DNA from: Sphagnum compactum | Taxonomy: Eukaryota > Bryophyta > Sphagnopsida > Sphagnales | DNA length: 64,000 bases | Assembly (NCBI GenBank): GCA_965153455.1 | Contig: OZ234495.1 | Coordinates: forward strand, 9,296,875-9,360,874 | Direction: 5' to 3' | Shown here: positions 13,940 through 25,875 of the stretch, one piece after another | Layout of the letters: each line of letters begins with the position of its first letter | Position numbering within the stretch: position 1 is the stretch's first letter | The notes under the pieces: model-generated | What the model saw: only the letters and a program-made list of their open reading frames with translations | The model's database searches: none | Told to the model about the DNA's origin: nothing | Translations under genes and position numbers: made by a program

Positions 13940-15370
13940 GATGCAATCTTCCATTCTGTCATTAAGGTTGATCATTTAAGCAAGTCCAAAAAAATTGTTA
14001 TTTTAGTGATGGAGATGACAATGAAAATAATTAAAATAAAGAAGTTTGCTATGGTTTGATGACTCAAGTAGAATCTTAATTTAAAATAATTGTTATTTTA
14101 GTGACATAAATGACAATGCAAAAAACTAAAATAGAGAGGTTTGTTATGGTTGATGACTTGTAGAATCATAATTAAAAGTTGATGAAATAAATTAAGATAT
14201 GCTAGGCTACATCAAATAACTTTGCAACTATGGTCAAGGAGTTTGTTCCAAGTATCTTATGTTTCTATGCCTATTGATCTTCACATTATTTGGTAGCCAC
14301 AAAAGTTGTCATGTTCAAGCTTTTGTCATGCCCTCTGTTACCTTACCTCGCTTGTAGTAACCTCACATATTGAAGCATAACATGTTATGTAAACACATGA
14401 ACCTAAAATAGTCATCAAGTTCTTGCCGCCAAATTATGAGCAAAGACTAATTCATATAGCCATTTTAAAAAATAATTAGTATTTGTGTAGTCAATTGGAT
14501 TCACTAGCCCTAAAACAAATATGCACCATTGACGCACCACTAGAAGCACATGGTAGCCAATGACCTTATTTGGACAAATTGAATTAAAAACACCACGAAT
14601 GACAAAGCCAAAGACAAGTAACAACAACCCCACCAAAAGAAAGAAAAAGAAAAGAACAATAACACAACACGTACAACATCCAAAACATGATAAGGAATCA
14701 AAGGATATGCACCTTGTTTTGTAACTTGTTTTGCAACTATAGAGTTTTTTACTATGACTTTATCCAAAATTTGTATGATAGGTATGGGGGAATGAATGCA
14801 CCTTGTTTTGTAACTTGTTTTGCAACTATAAAATTTATACTATGACTTTATCTAGAATTTATATGATAGGTAGGGTAATGCACCTTGTTTTGTAACTTGT
14901 TTTGGCACCATAAAAAGACACTAGTATAATTGAATGAAACATGGTGTGAGTTCCACATGAGTGTGATGTCATGACCCAAAATAATTGAGACTAGGGGGTG
15001 CAAAAAGTTCTGACACCCCAATTTCCTCTTGTTGGTTTTTTGTTCAACATGTGGTGAGGAGAGTTGGATTGTTTGGGGGCTTTGTTGTTCCCAATGTGTT
15101 CCCCAAAAGTTCTCAAAGCGACTTGTAAAGTATTGAATGTGTTCCCAAAGATGTTTCCAATGGCATGTCACTTTTATCCCATATGCTCTGCCCAAAGCTG
15201 TAACTCTTTTCACCTATATATATATACATATAGGTGAGCCAAAGGGGGAGGGAGGAGGCACTCAATATTTTTACCTTGAGAATAAGAGACTTCTATTTTG
15301 GAGAGCCTCCATAATTTCAGTATTATTTTTCTGTGGATGGGCCAATCAAAATGGCTCATTTGCAACCAAA
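13940..15370. other. AT-rich spacer with a short tandem repeat
   Basis: No gene seen apart from the 14,707-14,912 repeat listed separately. Confidence 0.5.
14707..14912 (+). repeat. 81-90-bp tandem repeat, about 2.4 units
   Basis: Units begin ATGCACCTTGTTTTGTAACT at 14,707, 14,797 and 14,878. The first two continue through TTTTGCAACTATA and TATGACTTTATC; the third stops after the first ~30 bp. Confidence 0.8.
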
Positions 15371-15372
15371 AC

Positions 15373-15543
15373 AAAATTGCTCAACTTGGGAACCCTAAAC
15401 CCTAAAATTGCTGAACTTGGGAACCCTAAACCCTAAAATTGCTGAACTTGGGAACCCTAAACCCTAAATTGCTGAACTTGGGAACCCTAAACCCTAAATT
15501 GCTGAACTTGGGAACCACCCTAAACCCTAAAATTGCTGAACTC
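15373..15543 (+). repeat. 31-bp telomere-motif-containing tandem array
   Basis: About 5.5 copies of a 30-31-bp unit, AATTGCTGAACTTGGGAA followed by CCCTAAACCCTAA. Starts are at about 15,373, 15,404, 15,435, 15,466, 15,496 and 15,529. Each unit carries plant-type CCCTAAA telomere repeats. A separate reverse-oriented TTAGGGTTTAGGGTTT lies at about 15,806-15,823. Confidence 0.9.
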
Positions 15544-15823
15544 TCCATTTAATTAATTCATCACACATGGAATAGAAAGCCCCCCCTCAATTGATTGTAC
15601 TCTGGAAGCTCTTTTTAAGATTTAATTTTGTTGCATGGCTATGAGGTATACACTCACTCTGGTGTGACTGACATAGATAAAAGCAGAGGTAGCATGGCCA
15701 CATTTGATACTGTCTCAGAAACTGGGATTCAAACACCAGACATGACAGCAGTTGGGAAGCTCACATTGGACACCAGTTCCACACAATGACCAGCAGCTAA
15801 GTTAAGTTAGGGTTTAGGGTTTA

Positions 15824-17587
15824 AGTTAAGTTTTTTATATGTAATTGTGAGGTCCACCCATGCATCCATCATCCACCAAAACTACCCTAATTTTTTATTT
15901 TAACCTATATGTTTTTAAATGTCAGAAAATATGCTCCAATATATAGAGTATAATGGAATAGTAGGCTTGCACAAATTTTTGCAAATGATCAAATATGGAT
16001 TTTTTTTTTTTGCTTGACCCATTTTTCTTCCCATTATAACTAACCATAACAAAAATGCACCCAATATATATAATTTATTGGGCCATTCCTTTGAACAAAA
16101 GACTTTTGCATTCACTTGGGTTTCCAACACCTCATTGCTAGAAGTAAGTAAGTAAGTAGCTTGGACCTCAGGTTGAGAAATATGCCATCTTCTTCAAGCA
16201 CACCCATAAATTTTATTTTTAGTAATAAAATAAAATAAATTTGAAAGTTTAGAACTTAATTAGCTCTGAAAGTCCATTAGAGGAGACAATCAATTTGGAA
16301 ACCTCATTTATTTCAAGAATTCATTCTAATTAATTTGTTCCGCATCTCATTTTTTTTAAATTTTTTTTTCTTGTGTCATGTTTGATTTATTTGGAATGAT
16401 GAAAGCTGGTTAGGTTGAGCAACTTTAGATTTCATAAGTCATTTTTTGGGATGATAATTGTGAACTAGAATGTGTTTAGTCAATTCCTAAATAAAGAGCA
16501 ATGGAAAAGTGTCATTTCAAATTTATGTTTTTCAAAAGTTCTTTTTCTTATTATTAAAACACCATAGTCATGAGCAAATTTTGAATACTTTTTGTATCAA
16601 TTTGCATCCTATCTTTTCTTCAATTGAGTTTGAATCTAATTGAATTCAATAAAAATTTGAATGAAACATAGGAATATGAATTTCAATAAATGTATTTGAA
16701 TTAGATGTAAGGATTTGAATTCAACAAGTGTAATGCCTTTGCCCAAAGGGCAAATATTACAAAGTGAACATAATCTTGTCCCCTTTTTTAGTTTTTCCTC
16801 TTTTGATCTCATACAGTTCCAAATAGTCCATTATTATTTATGTTAAACTCAAATTTGATTAAATATTATAAATAACATGGACATGAAAAAAAGTATGTGA
16901 ATTTTCCTTTTTCATATCCATGTAGGTGGAGAGGGGAAGGAGTGGGGTAGTTCAGCTTGAAAGAAAGAAAGAAAGAAATATTTAAAGGAAAAACACCCGA
17001 AAAGGGAACAAAAGAAGAAAAAAATAAAGGACTAAAGTCGAAACAAAAGACAAACACTCAAAAGTGCAAAACTCACAATGGGGAGCCCCAAGAGAAGAAA
17101 CCAAGTAACCTAGGACCTAAACCCATCACTAGATTAAAATGAATTTGAATTGAATTGAATTCAAGTCGCATATGTCATTCAATATTTTCATTCAAATGAA
17201 ACTTAATTTTCACAAAATCAATTCAATTTTTTCACAAAAGTTGATCATCATTGATAGTTACACAAGAGTGCTGTTTAAATGCAAGTTTCTATTAGCGCCA
17301 TATTTGAGGTCCAATTCACAAACCACAGTTGAAAAAGTTGCTTTGAATTCCCTTAAAGAAATGCATCTCATTTTATTTCTTTCTTGTGCCATTTTTGGTT
17401 TAGTTGAAATTTTAAATGTTCTGTTGTTAAAGTAACATGAGTTAAAATCCATTCAAAAGTATTGTGAACACACAAAACAATACTTGCCCCTCTCTTCATC
17501 CACCTGGTTTTTCACCCATCTATCCCATCCTTAGTTTCCAATCTCCAATTTCATCCATCTTCCTCAATCTTTTCCTACGTAATATTC
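15824..17587. other. AT-rich spacer with dispersed repeat relics
   Basis: No gene seen. 16,600-17,230 is rich in TTGAATTCAA-like steps, and a CATATCCATGTAGGTGGA motif at 16,913 recurs in reverse at about 39,020 beside similar TTCAATT-rich DNA, so both are probably remnants of one dispersed element. A (GAAA)n run lies at 16,961-16,976. Confidence 0.4.
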
Positions 17588-18094
17588 CAGCTGTGGATGA
17601 ACCTGAACTGAGTTAATGTTTGGTTTTTCATCTAGGTAACCAATTCTGTAGGAAAACCTACATCTAGTATATAGGCAGATAGGTAGGAAAATAGGCGACT
17701 TCTAGGCGAACCAGCCAGCACCCACCAGTGCCACCATGAAGGATGAATGGTAAGTGGTCAGGGAACAGTTTTCTGTTGGGTTCCAGTTCCCTAGTGAACT
17801 ATGGTGGTTAGTTCGTTGCTTGTTTTTTTTTTTTCTACCTACCTACTAAGAACCCACAAGCAGGTTGTTAGTAGGTAGGTAGTAAAAGCAGCCCTTAGCT
17901 ATGTATAAACCATCTACTTATCTAGAAGTTGCCTATTTTCCGACCTATCTGCCTATATATGAGACCTAGGTATTTCCTACAGAATTGGTTACCAAGATGA
18001 AACCAAATATTAACTCAGGTCAGTTTCATCCACAGCTGAGTAGTAACGGTCATCCAGTGGATGGTGCGCTGGTGGGTGCTAGTTTAGTGTGGCC
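17588..18094. mobile_element. Foldback copy (copy A) of a ~390-bp hAT-like MITE family
   Basis: 17,588-17,705 (CAGCTGTGGATGAA...) and 17,921-18,038 (...TTCATCCACAGCTG) are long inverted repeats, over 100 bp each with few mismatches. Inside, 17,704-17,830 matches the copy at 34,0xx (AGCACCCACCAG, ACAGTTTTCTGTTGGGTTCC, CTATGGTGGTTA), and CTACCTACCTAC...GTAGGTAGGTAG forms a second hairpin at 17,836-17,882. The right end, TGGTGCGCTGGTGGGTGCT...GTGTGGCC at 18,060-18,094, is the inverse of the left end of the 34-kb copy. So 17,704-18,094 is the element, and 17,588-17,703 is an extra inverted duplication of its right part. Confidence 0.85.
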
Positions 18095-18796
18095 CATTGG
18101 CGCTCGCGCCTGTTTGGCGTATGCAGGCGTGCGAGACCCGTCGCGCGCTTCTGCCGTTCGTTGGCGCTGCTGCTGCGTCTCTCGCACTCCGTCGAGCGCG
18201 CGGTTGTCGAGGCGCTGCTGGATCTCTTGGAGTGGCGGCTTTCTTGTCTGTCCATCACCTTCCTCGCATAATAACTTCCTTCAATTCGCTATGCACTAAC
18301 CTCCAGTCGCTGTGTTTGTGGGTGAGTGTGTGTGTGTGTGTGTGTTGTGTGTGTGTGTGTGTGGCTCTTCTCTTTCGGTGTTTGTGTACGTGTTTTTGTT
18401 TTCTTCTGCTTACAATTGCACTTGCCATAGAGTTTTGTCAGTAACCGTTGTTTGTATAAAACAGCCTGAGGTGGGATTTGGAGCTTTCCGGAAGTTTGTT
18501 CAGCATTTGCATCTTGGCAATGTTGCTGTTTTCTAGTTCTTCTCTCTGGAGAGAGTTTTGATGGTCAAAAATGGGCAGGAAGAAGCTCCTCAACGTTGGC
18601 TGATGCTGCAGCTGCAATATGTACTGTTGTTGGCGACAACATCAGCTGCTGCGGCTTCTGTCTCACCAAACAACAGCGATACCGGCGCTCTACTGAAGCT
18701 CAAGCTAGTCTATCGACCCGTTTCTAGCAGTGATTCAGTTACGGATCACCCAGAAGCCGAAGAAGCCGAAGCAGAAGAACAAGAACAAGAAAGAAA
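18095..18796 (+). promoter_or_regulatory. Promoter and 5' leader of the OSCA gene
   Basis: GC content rises abruptly at 18,095-18,250, followed by a (TG)n microsatellite (18,325-18,362) and a T/C-rich leader. A uORF lies at 18,561-18,833. The MITE copy A ends directly at the 5' edge of the GC-rich part, so it may have inserted in or supplied promoter sequence. The transcription start is not defined by the sequence. Confidence 0.4.
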
Positions 18797-18833
18797 ATGG
18801 TGGCCACAGGCGCATTCATCACCTCGCTCCTGA
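18561..18833 (+). CDS. Upstream ORF overlapping the OSCA start codon
   Basis: ATG at 18,561 opens a 90-codon frame ending at 18,833, 37 nt past the OSCA ATG at 18,797 and in a different frame. Its ATG context is weak (TTG before ATGG), while the OSCA ATG has A at -3 and G at +4. The peptide begins MVKNGQEEAPQRW, has a hydrophobic stretch (LQYVLLLATTSAAAA) and ends in an EAEAEEQEQE run. No known family was recognised. It may be a regulatory uORF or chance. Confidence 0.3.
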   Translation: MVKNGQEEAPQRWLMLQLQYVLLLATTSAAAASVSPNNSDTGALLKLKLVYRPVSSSDSVTDHPEAEEAEAEEQEQERKWWPQAHSSPRS

Positions 18834-21800
18834 CATCGTTTGCCATTTTCTGCTTGTTGGTGCTGGTTTACACAGTTCTTTCTCGATGGCCGATGAACGC
18901 CAACATCTACTACTGTAGACGAATACTTTCTGGGTCGGGCCCTCCGCCGCTGCCGCCCAGATCACGGTTTGTCTGGAACCCATGTGCCTGGATCAAAGAA
19001 GCTTTCATTGCCACTGATGTCCAGCTTGCGGAAACTGCGGGATTGGATGCCACCATCTACATCAACTTCTTCTCCACTGGTGAGCTCCAAAGCCTCTAGA
19101 CCTAAGAATCTCTTCTGCTCCCCATTGTCCTTACTGCAAGTGTCTTTCTGCAAGAGTATGAATCTCAGCCAGTAGTGGTCAAAGAATGGATCCAGAGAGA
19201 CACACAGAAGCAGAGAATGGGTCTTGTCTTCTTCTTCTTCTTCCTCATCAATTCCCATTTCACTCAGACTCTTTTGGATCCATTTCTTTCTCTAAACATC
19301 TTGGATCACTTTCCTTGCAAATCTGCATCTGAGCTTACAATGTGCAAACAAAACTCAAGCAGCAGCAAATCGCCACGAAATTCTTGAGAAAAGAAAATCT
19401 TTGACAGCCATTGGGTACCAGGATTTTGGTACCTTGTGTGCAAGAAGATATGGGACTTTGGGTATGTACATTGGGACTGTGGAGAAGCTCTTCTGCACTG
19501 CACTTTGTGGCCATGACAAGCGAGATGCAAGAAATAAGAAAACCCTTTTGAAATGTGGGATGTGGAAAAATCTCAAGCATGGCACAAGTTTTGATAGGTC
19601 TTTTTCTCTTTTCTTTTCTTTTCTCTCTTCAAGTGTGACAAGATGCAAGCATGCAATTGTTGATGGTGGTGGACATGTTGTGCATTGTGGATTTTTTTGA
19701 CAGCATTGGAAATTTTTGGCTACTCGGCTTTGTTTTGTATACCGGTGCTCATACCGATTGCTGTAACGAGTCACCAAAATGAGCTGGAGCTCCAGATAAA
19801 TCCAAATAACACATATGAACCAATTGACAACTTGGCCATTGGCAATGTTGAAGTAAGTGGGCAGCACCTGCAAAATCCCATTCCACTCATTTTCCAATTG
19901 TCTTTCAAAAATGCCTTTCTGACTTGGAAATTCTGGAGTTGCCAATTGGTTTGATTCTGGAAGTGGCAATACATTGATTTATTCTTTCACCTCGGCATGT
20001 GACAGCCGGGTAGCTCAAAGCTCTGGGCGTTTCTGATTGGCGTCTATTGGGTGTCATTTGTGACATACTATGTGCTGGTGAAGAACTACAAACACATGAT
20101 TGATCTTCGCACTTCTGAACAAGCGCATGAGAAAGCTTGGCCCCAGCAATTCTCTTGTCTAGTTCGTGACATCCCAAAACCTCCAAGGGGAATGACTCGT
20201 GTCCAACAAGTTGATACTTTCTTTAAGAAAGTGCACCCTGACAGCTATGAGAAGTGCATGGTTGTTACCAACCACAAAAAGGTAAAAGCCTTGATTGGTG
20301 ATGACCTATTCGATGCCACTTATCTGAAGAATCTGGTGACAAAGTAATGTTGTTAGAAGCTGCACTGTGGTTTGAATTGAAAGTACTAGCCACATGGTGT
20401 TTTTTGCAGCTTTCAGAGATGTGGTCAAAGCTGGAGAGTGCCAAGAAGAGTTTAGCGCATGTGGAATCTCAGTTTGATTTGTCCAAGAGTCCAACATTTC
20501 CGGAAGGAAACAGGCCCACACACAAGACAGGTCTCTTTGGACTGTGGGGGCAAAAGGTGGACTCCATTGACTTCTACAATGAACAGATCAAGGAGCTTGC
20601 TCCCCAAGTTGCCACAGAGCAGTGCAGAACTCTGGAGGAAGAACAGAAAGCAGCTGCCTTTGTGTTCTTCAACAACCGCCGTGCTGCTGCTGAGGCTTCC
20701 CAGGTAAAGCAGATCTTCAACTACCCACTGACACGGGGGAGTTTGTTTGTTTTTTGGCTCACTTGAATTTAGTCCTCTATTCCCAAACTGCAAACTGGGT
20801 GAATAGATCTAGAAAGTCTTCTCTGATGAATTACAGGGAAATAATAGACTTGATACTACCTAAGACCTGGGTTATATGTTTGCAGGTGGTGCATGCACCT
20901 TATGCAATGCAATGGCAGGTGTTTCCTGCACCAGAACCTCGAGAAGTGGTGTGGGAAAATCTTGCAAAACCATTATATGAGCGTATGGTTCGGGAGACGA
21001 TAATCTACATTGTTGTGTTTTTCACAGTTGTATTCTACATGATACCTATTGCATTCATCTCTTCTCTCACTACGCTCAACAACCTCGTAAAGCTAGTCCC
21101 CTTCATCAAAGCCATTGTTGACTATCCACCCCTGAACACCGTGTTGCAAGTAAGCTCTTCCTGCAAGTGGCAAATGCACTTCTATATCTCATGCACCTTG
21201 TTGGGTTTGCTTCCACTAGTGGAATGTATGTACCATTTTCTTCTCACTCCTAGACAATGATGTATTATCCTTACAGAGGCTTATGATGCAGTTGCACAGA
21301 GAGCTTCCAGTTGCTGTCACCCTCAGAGAGTCTTTGTTGGGGCTAGTAGAACCTGACAGGCTTTGTGTGGGTTTATGTTGTTTTTTTTTGGTGGGTTGGA
21401 GTGTAGGCTTATTTGCCACAGCTTGCGCTCATCATTTTTCTTGCACTTCTGCCCGGGCTTTTGATGCTCTTGTCAAGGCATGAAGGAATCCCTTCACAAA
21501 GTCTAATGGTGAGAGCTACCTCTGGGAAGTACTTCTACTTTGTTGTGTTCAATGTGTTCATTGGTGTCACACTTTTCGGGACCATCTTTTCATCACTTGA
21601 TGGATTCAAGGAGCTTCTCAATTCCCGCAAGCTTTCAGTAAGCAATGTGGTTACCCTGTTTGGAAACAAGCTCCCACCCAATGCTACATACTTCATCACT
21701 TTTGTTGCACTTCAGTGAGTTTTAGCTTCACACAAAGACCCCTCCTTTTATTCATCCTGTGTTCTGTTAGTATACATAGTAATGACTGCCTGAGAACAAG

Positions 21801-22763
21801 TCAATTTGTATTGAGAATTTGATCTGTTGGAAGCTTCTTTCTTCTTTTTGGAGCCCAAAAAATAAATAAATTTCCTGGCAGGTTTTTTGTTGGTTACGGT
21901 TTAGAACTGTCACGGTTGGTGCCATTGACAATTTACCACTTGAAGCGGAAGTACCTTTGCAAAACAGAGAAGGAGGTTGAGGAGGCATGGGCTCCAGGAC
22001 CCCTCACATATGAAACTCTAGTGCCCAACGATATGCTCATAGTGACCATCACCTTATGTTATTCAGTGATTTCGCCAATTATCTTGATATTCGGACTTCT
22101 CTATTTTGGCATAGGCTGGTTGGTTCTACGCAACCAGGTCTGATCTCTTCCCTTCTTGTGCAGTTTTGGTCTTTACTTGCCCCATCATCTTTTGAGGATA
22201 AAACCTAAACTGTAATAGAATTGCTTCTGAAGGTGTAAAATCATTGTGTTTTTCTAGCTTCTACAGTCAGGGGTTGGAAACTGTTGGATCCAGTTGTTTC
22301 TGATGGGGGAAAGGAAAACAAAAAACTTTCTTTGCAGGCTTTGAAGGTTTATGTGCCAAGCTTTGAGAGTGGTGGGCGGATGTGGCCGCATATACACTCA
22401 CGGATTCTGGCATCACTATTTGTGGCACAGATAACTATGATTGGCTACTTTGGAATCAAAAAGTTCCCATATACAGTCCTTGTCATTTTTCTTCCCTTCA
22501 TCACCATTGGGTTCACCCTGATCTGCAAGATGAATTACTACCCATCATTCCAAGTTACCTCACTTGCGATTGCCAGTGAGGTTGTGACACAGTCACCATC
22601 TCTTTCTGCTATTATCAATGCCTATACGCCAGCTTGTCTCCAATCTGAAGCTGACAAGTCTGAAGATAATGACCGTTTTGAGGATGCTAGATCCAATGTA
22701 AGTTCCAGAACAGATTCTGGAATCAATTTTTCCCCTGGGGGGTCAGGTCAGGAATCTGCATGA
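18797..22763 (+). CDS. OSCA3: OSCA/CSC1-like (ERD4 type) osmo/mechanosensitive cation channel
   Basis: Eight coding exons: 18797-19079, 19704-19852, 20006-20281, 20410-20703, 20886-21149, 21407-21714, 21882-22137, 22338-22763. All introns are GT-AG with matching phases, giving 751 residues; Arabidopsis ERD4/OSCA3.1 is of similar size. The N-terminal helix (residues ~6-28) is followed by WPMNANIYYCRRIL, helices at ~85-125 and ~148-170, a cytosolic domain (LVRDIPKPPRG; HKTGLFGLWGQKVDSIDFY; FVFFNNRRAA), then the pore-side helices: FYMIPIAFISSLTTL, YLPQLALIIFLALLP, EGIPSQS, GKYFYFVVFNVFIGVTL, LCYSVISPIILIFGLLYFG, and YVPSFESGGRMWPHIHSRIL. These motifs place it in the ERD4-like clade (DUF221/RSN1_7TM). 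Members conduct cations at the plasma or inner membranes on osmotic or mechanical stress. The C-terminal tail is Ser/Asp-rich. It converges on the Lhcb copy at 24 kb. Confidence 0.93.
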
Positions 22764-23950
22764 AGAGAGTACATAATTTTTGATCTTGTTACATCTTGCT
22801 GGATTTTTAGCAACAAGATATTCCAGGTTTTTGTTGAACACAAAAACTGTTGTAGTGTCTATGATCCAATGTGATCCAAAACACTTAAAATAGTAGAGGG
22901 GATGGGTTTTTTTGGTTGTGTTTATTGACACAAACAAAAAGTGGCATATATTAGGTTGGGTTTTTGTTGTAGAGGATGGGTGTTTGAAAATAACATGCAT
23001 TAGGTTCAACCTGCTGTAAAATGGCACTTACAAGCTTTTCTCTCCCCTCTTGGCATCTGCTTTGATGATTAAGATCCATGTCGCTTCACCTTTTCTGGTT
23101 TATCAGTAATTTTCACAGAATTTTGTAGGTGGAGGTCTTTTTTGTTAAAGATATATAACAAATAGTCTACTGATCAATTTTATGGAAGATTAAATTTCAA
23201 TTTTCCATTTGTTAACTTCTTTATAGTTAAGTAATTTATGGAAGATGTGTTCTCTTACATATTGCACAAATCCCTGTCAATAGGTGGAGACATTGTAATT
23301 GGTTCGGTTGTGTTGCGGATTAAAACTTATTAATGTTTTTGTGCAGGTTATGCATATGTTGTTATACATTTTATACAATTTGCCAAATTAGTAAAATGTT
23401 TGTAGAGTATCAGCGAAGGATTTAGTATCTTCTCTTTTCTTGTATGTGAAATGTGGAAGCTTGATATGTTTTTTTAAGAAAGAGGAAATGACCATGTGAA
23501 TGCAGTTTGTACATCATGCTCAACAATACATGTGCATTGAACAAATTTTTTTGAAGAGTGAAGAGTAAACAAATGAATAAATCCACAAATTTGTCATCAA
23601 AGAATATCAGAGCAGACAGTGTGCTTGAAGTCTGTGTACTTACATCCAGAACTGGAAAAGTTAGAAGAAGCAGCAGCAGCAGCAGCAGGCCATGAAATTC
23701 AGTGATGACAACCAAATGGCAACGTTTCAGGAATAAGGAAAGTGCTGTATTTCAGCTTTTTCGTTTGCTCATAATTGTACAAAACAGGAAGTGTGTCGTG
23801 CTATACATTTTCAGAAACCAATAACAACAACACCAACAACAACTACCGCACCAAGCTCTTGTTCATCACGAGACAAACGTCGAAGCCCGGGAACAACACA
23901 GAGGATAATGGGTCACAAAGGAGATCGATGACTAGCTGGGATCAGCTAGT
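22764..23950. other. Intergenic between convergent OSCA and Lhcb genes
   Basis: Carries the 3' UTRs of both genes. No other gene seen. A short (CAG)n run lies at 23,670-23,688. Confidence 0.5.
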
Positions 23951-25114
23951 CTAAGATCCGGGGGTGAAGTTGGTGGCATAAGCCCAAGCATTGTTGGCAA
24001 CTGGGTCGGCCAGATGATCGCTCAAATTGGCCAATGGGCCCTTGCCAGTGACGATGGCCTGCACGAAGAATCCAAACATGGAGAACATGGCCAGTCTTCC
24101 GTTCTTCAACTCCTTCACCTTCAGCTCAGCGAAAGTGTCGGGGTCGTCAGCCAAGCCCAAGGGATCGAAGGAGCCGCCTGGGTAGATTGGATCAGTAACT
24201 TCACCCAATGGTCCTCCTGCAACGCGATAGGCCTCGACCGCGCCCATGAGCACCACCTGAGAGGCCCAGATGGCAAGAATGCTCTGAGCATGGACCAAGG
24301 ACGGGTTGCCCAAGTAGTCAAGGCCGCCGTCCGCGAAGATCTGAGAACCGGCCTTGAACCATACTGCCTCTCCGAATGGGACGCCGTTCTTGGCCAGAAG
24401 CTCGGGTGTAACGCAGCCCAAAGCTCCGAGCATGGCCCAGCGTGCGTGAATGACCTCCAGCTCCCTGTTCTTGGCGAAAGTCTCGGGGTCCGCTGACAAT
24501 CCTGCGGTGTCCCAGCCGTAGTCACCGGCGAACTCTCCAGTCAAGTATGAGGGGGTATCTCCAGAGAATGGGCCCAAGTACTTGGGACGATCAGGTCCAT
24601 ACCTGCAGGAAGAAAAAAGGAAAATAAGAATAACATCCCCCCCAAAAACAGCTCTCAGACCAACAATGTTGAAGCAAAAACATGATCATCATATGCAGCA
24701 CGAATCCAAGAAACCTCTTCAACAGCTCGATCAGAATTCTTCAACAGACACTTGAATGTAAGCTCTCAAGCTGTCGATGCAAACAAATGGAAATGAAAAA
24801 AAAAGGAGGTTGATTGAAGTCTAACAGGATCCACAGCTGAAATTGTAAACCCAAAGACCAACAATTCCTTGACAACAACTTCAGAATTCAGACTGCAACA
24901 AAGGGGGAAAAAAAGCAGAATAAGAGGTCGAATATATATGAGAGATCAGTAATTGAGAGAGATCAAACCAGATGCTAGAACTAGAACTAGACTTGCTCCC
25001 GCGCATTTGAACACGAGCCTCATTGCTGCCAACTTTGCGCGACAGCTCGCTGCTCTGCTTCAACAATGTCTGGCCTGCAAAGGCAGTGGATGCACAGGCA
25101 GTAGCTGACGCCAT
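23951..25114 (-). CDS. LHCB: LHCII chlorophyll a/b-binding protein (copy 1)
   Basis: Two exons on the minus strand, 25114-24969 and 24602-23951. The 366-nt GT-AG intron is in phase 2 inside the Trp codon of WYGPDR. Product 265 aa, the usual LHCII precursor length. Residues 1 to ~35 are a Ser/Thr/Ala-rich chloroplast transit peptide ([18 protein letters not shown]). The trimerisation motif WYGPDR is at 49-54. Helix B carries [17 protein letters not shown], helix [22 protein letters not shown], and helix [21 protein letters not shown]; the Glu/His/Arg chlorophyll ligands are present. It ends [15 protein letters not shown] trimers harvest light for photosystem II in thylakoids. The sequence is closest to the Lhcb1/Lhcb2 group, and I cannot assign a subtype. 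It is paired with the copy at 33 kb. Confidence 0.97.
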
Positions 25115-25360
25115 TGCTACACCAAGAAACACAAGCTCCACAACACACAAAGAGACTTGGAGAGCGAGCGAAGGCAGAGAGAGGAGGCGGGCGAGCGGAA
25201 CGAAAGACGCAGAAGAAGACTTGCAGGGCGAAGAAGGCTTACGGCAGGTGGCTGTTTTTATCCAGGATCGACCTCGGGATCGATCCGATGACGGAAATCC
25301 TTCTCCACCAATGGCGTACAACGCAAGGCGGATATGATACCGTTACGCCGCTAAGATAAA
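25115..25360 (-). promoter_or_regulatory. Lhcb copy 1 core promoter
   Basis: Minus strand reading: TATA-like GGATAAAAAC at 25,254-25,263, about 140 nt above the ATG; an inverted CCAAT box (ATTGG, 25,308-25,312); and ATATCCG (25,329-25,335) next to GATA motifs. The ATATCCG-16 nt-ATTGG arrangement recurs in the other intact Lhcb copy. CCAAT plus GATA/I-box combinations are known in light-regulated Lhcb promoters. Confidence 0.5.
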
Positions 25361-25624
25361 AACTTACCCGGATTGCCGCAAAATGGTGAATTCCATATTC
25401 ACGTTTTGTTTTCTCAGTAATAAAATGGAACGCGCTAGTAACTGCAGAGTAAAGTTACCAAACCAACCATCACCACCATCAAAATGAGAATTTAAAACAA
25501 AGGGGGGTGCGTCACATTGTGGCCTTGCCATTTACATTAAAAGGTATCTTAAGGCAAAATAAGAACTATGAAAACTCAAATATTTCACCATGCAAAAATA
25601 TAATCTTCAAAAAATCCTCTAAAA

Positions 25625-25830
25625 GAAACCAAAATCCTTCAAGATATTATAACTCTGTAACGAATCTCAAGTTCCAACACAAGCCAAAGGATCAACTTTC
25701 AAAATCCTCATATAAAAATAGACCTATTATTATTACCTAGTAGGGGCCAAAATCCCTTAAGCTACTATACTCTATAATGAATCTAAACACAATATCCTTC
25801 TTGCCTTGGTAGTAGGCAAGGCCAAAAAAT
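25625..25830. repeat. Dispersed repeat AAAATCC..AAGCTACTATACTCT
   Basis: AAAATCCCTTAAGCTACTATA then CTCTATAATGAATCT (25,749-25,785) is repeated in weaker form at 25,630-25,670 and again at 37,580-37,640 (AAAATCCCTTGAAGCTACTA), each followed by a short CTTGCC/GGCAAGG-type palindrome in two cases. The family is unknown. Confidence 0.6.
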
Positions 25831-25875
25831 AAAGAAAATTGAAAAATAAATTGAATAAAAATAAGAGTGTGCAAA

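Noticed and set aside
19355-19969. 204-codon minus-strand frame
   Set aside because: It is antisense to OSCA exon 2 and intron 1 and has no family resemblance.
24014-24525. Long frames of 134-160 codons on both strands in Lhcb exon 2
   Set aside because: They are frame shadows of the GC-rich Lhcb coding sequence; the same shadows appear in copy 2 at 32.5-33.0 kb.
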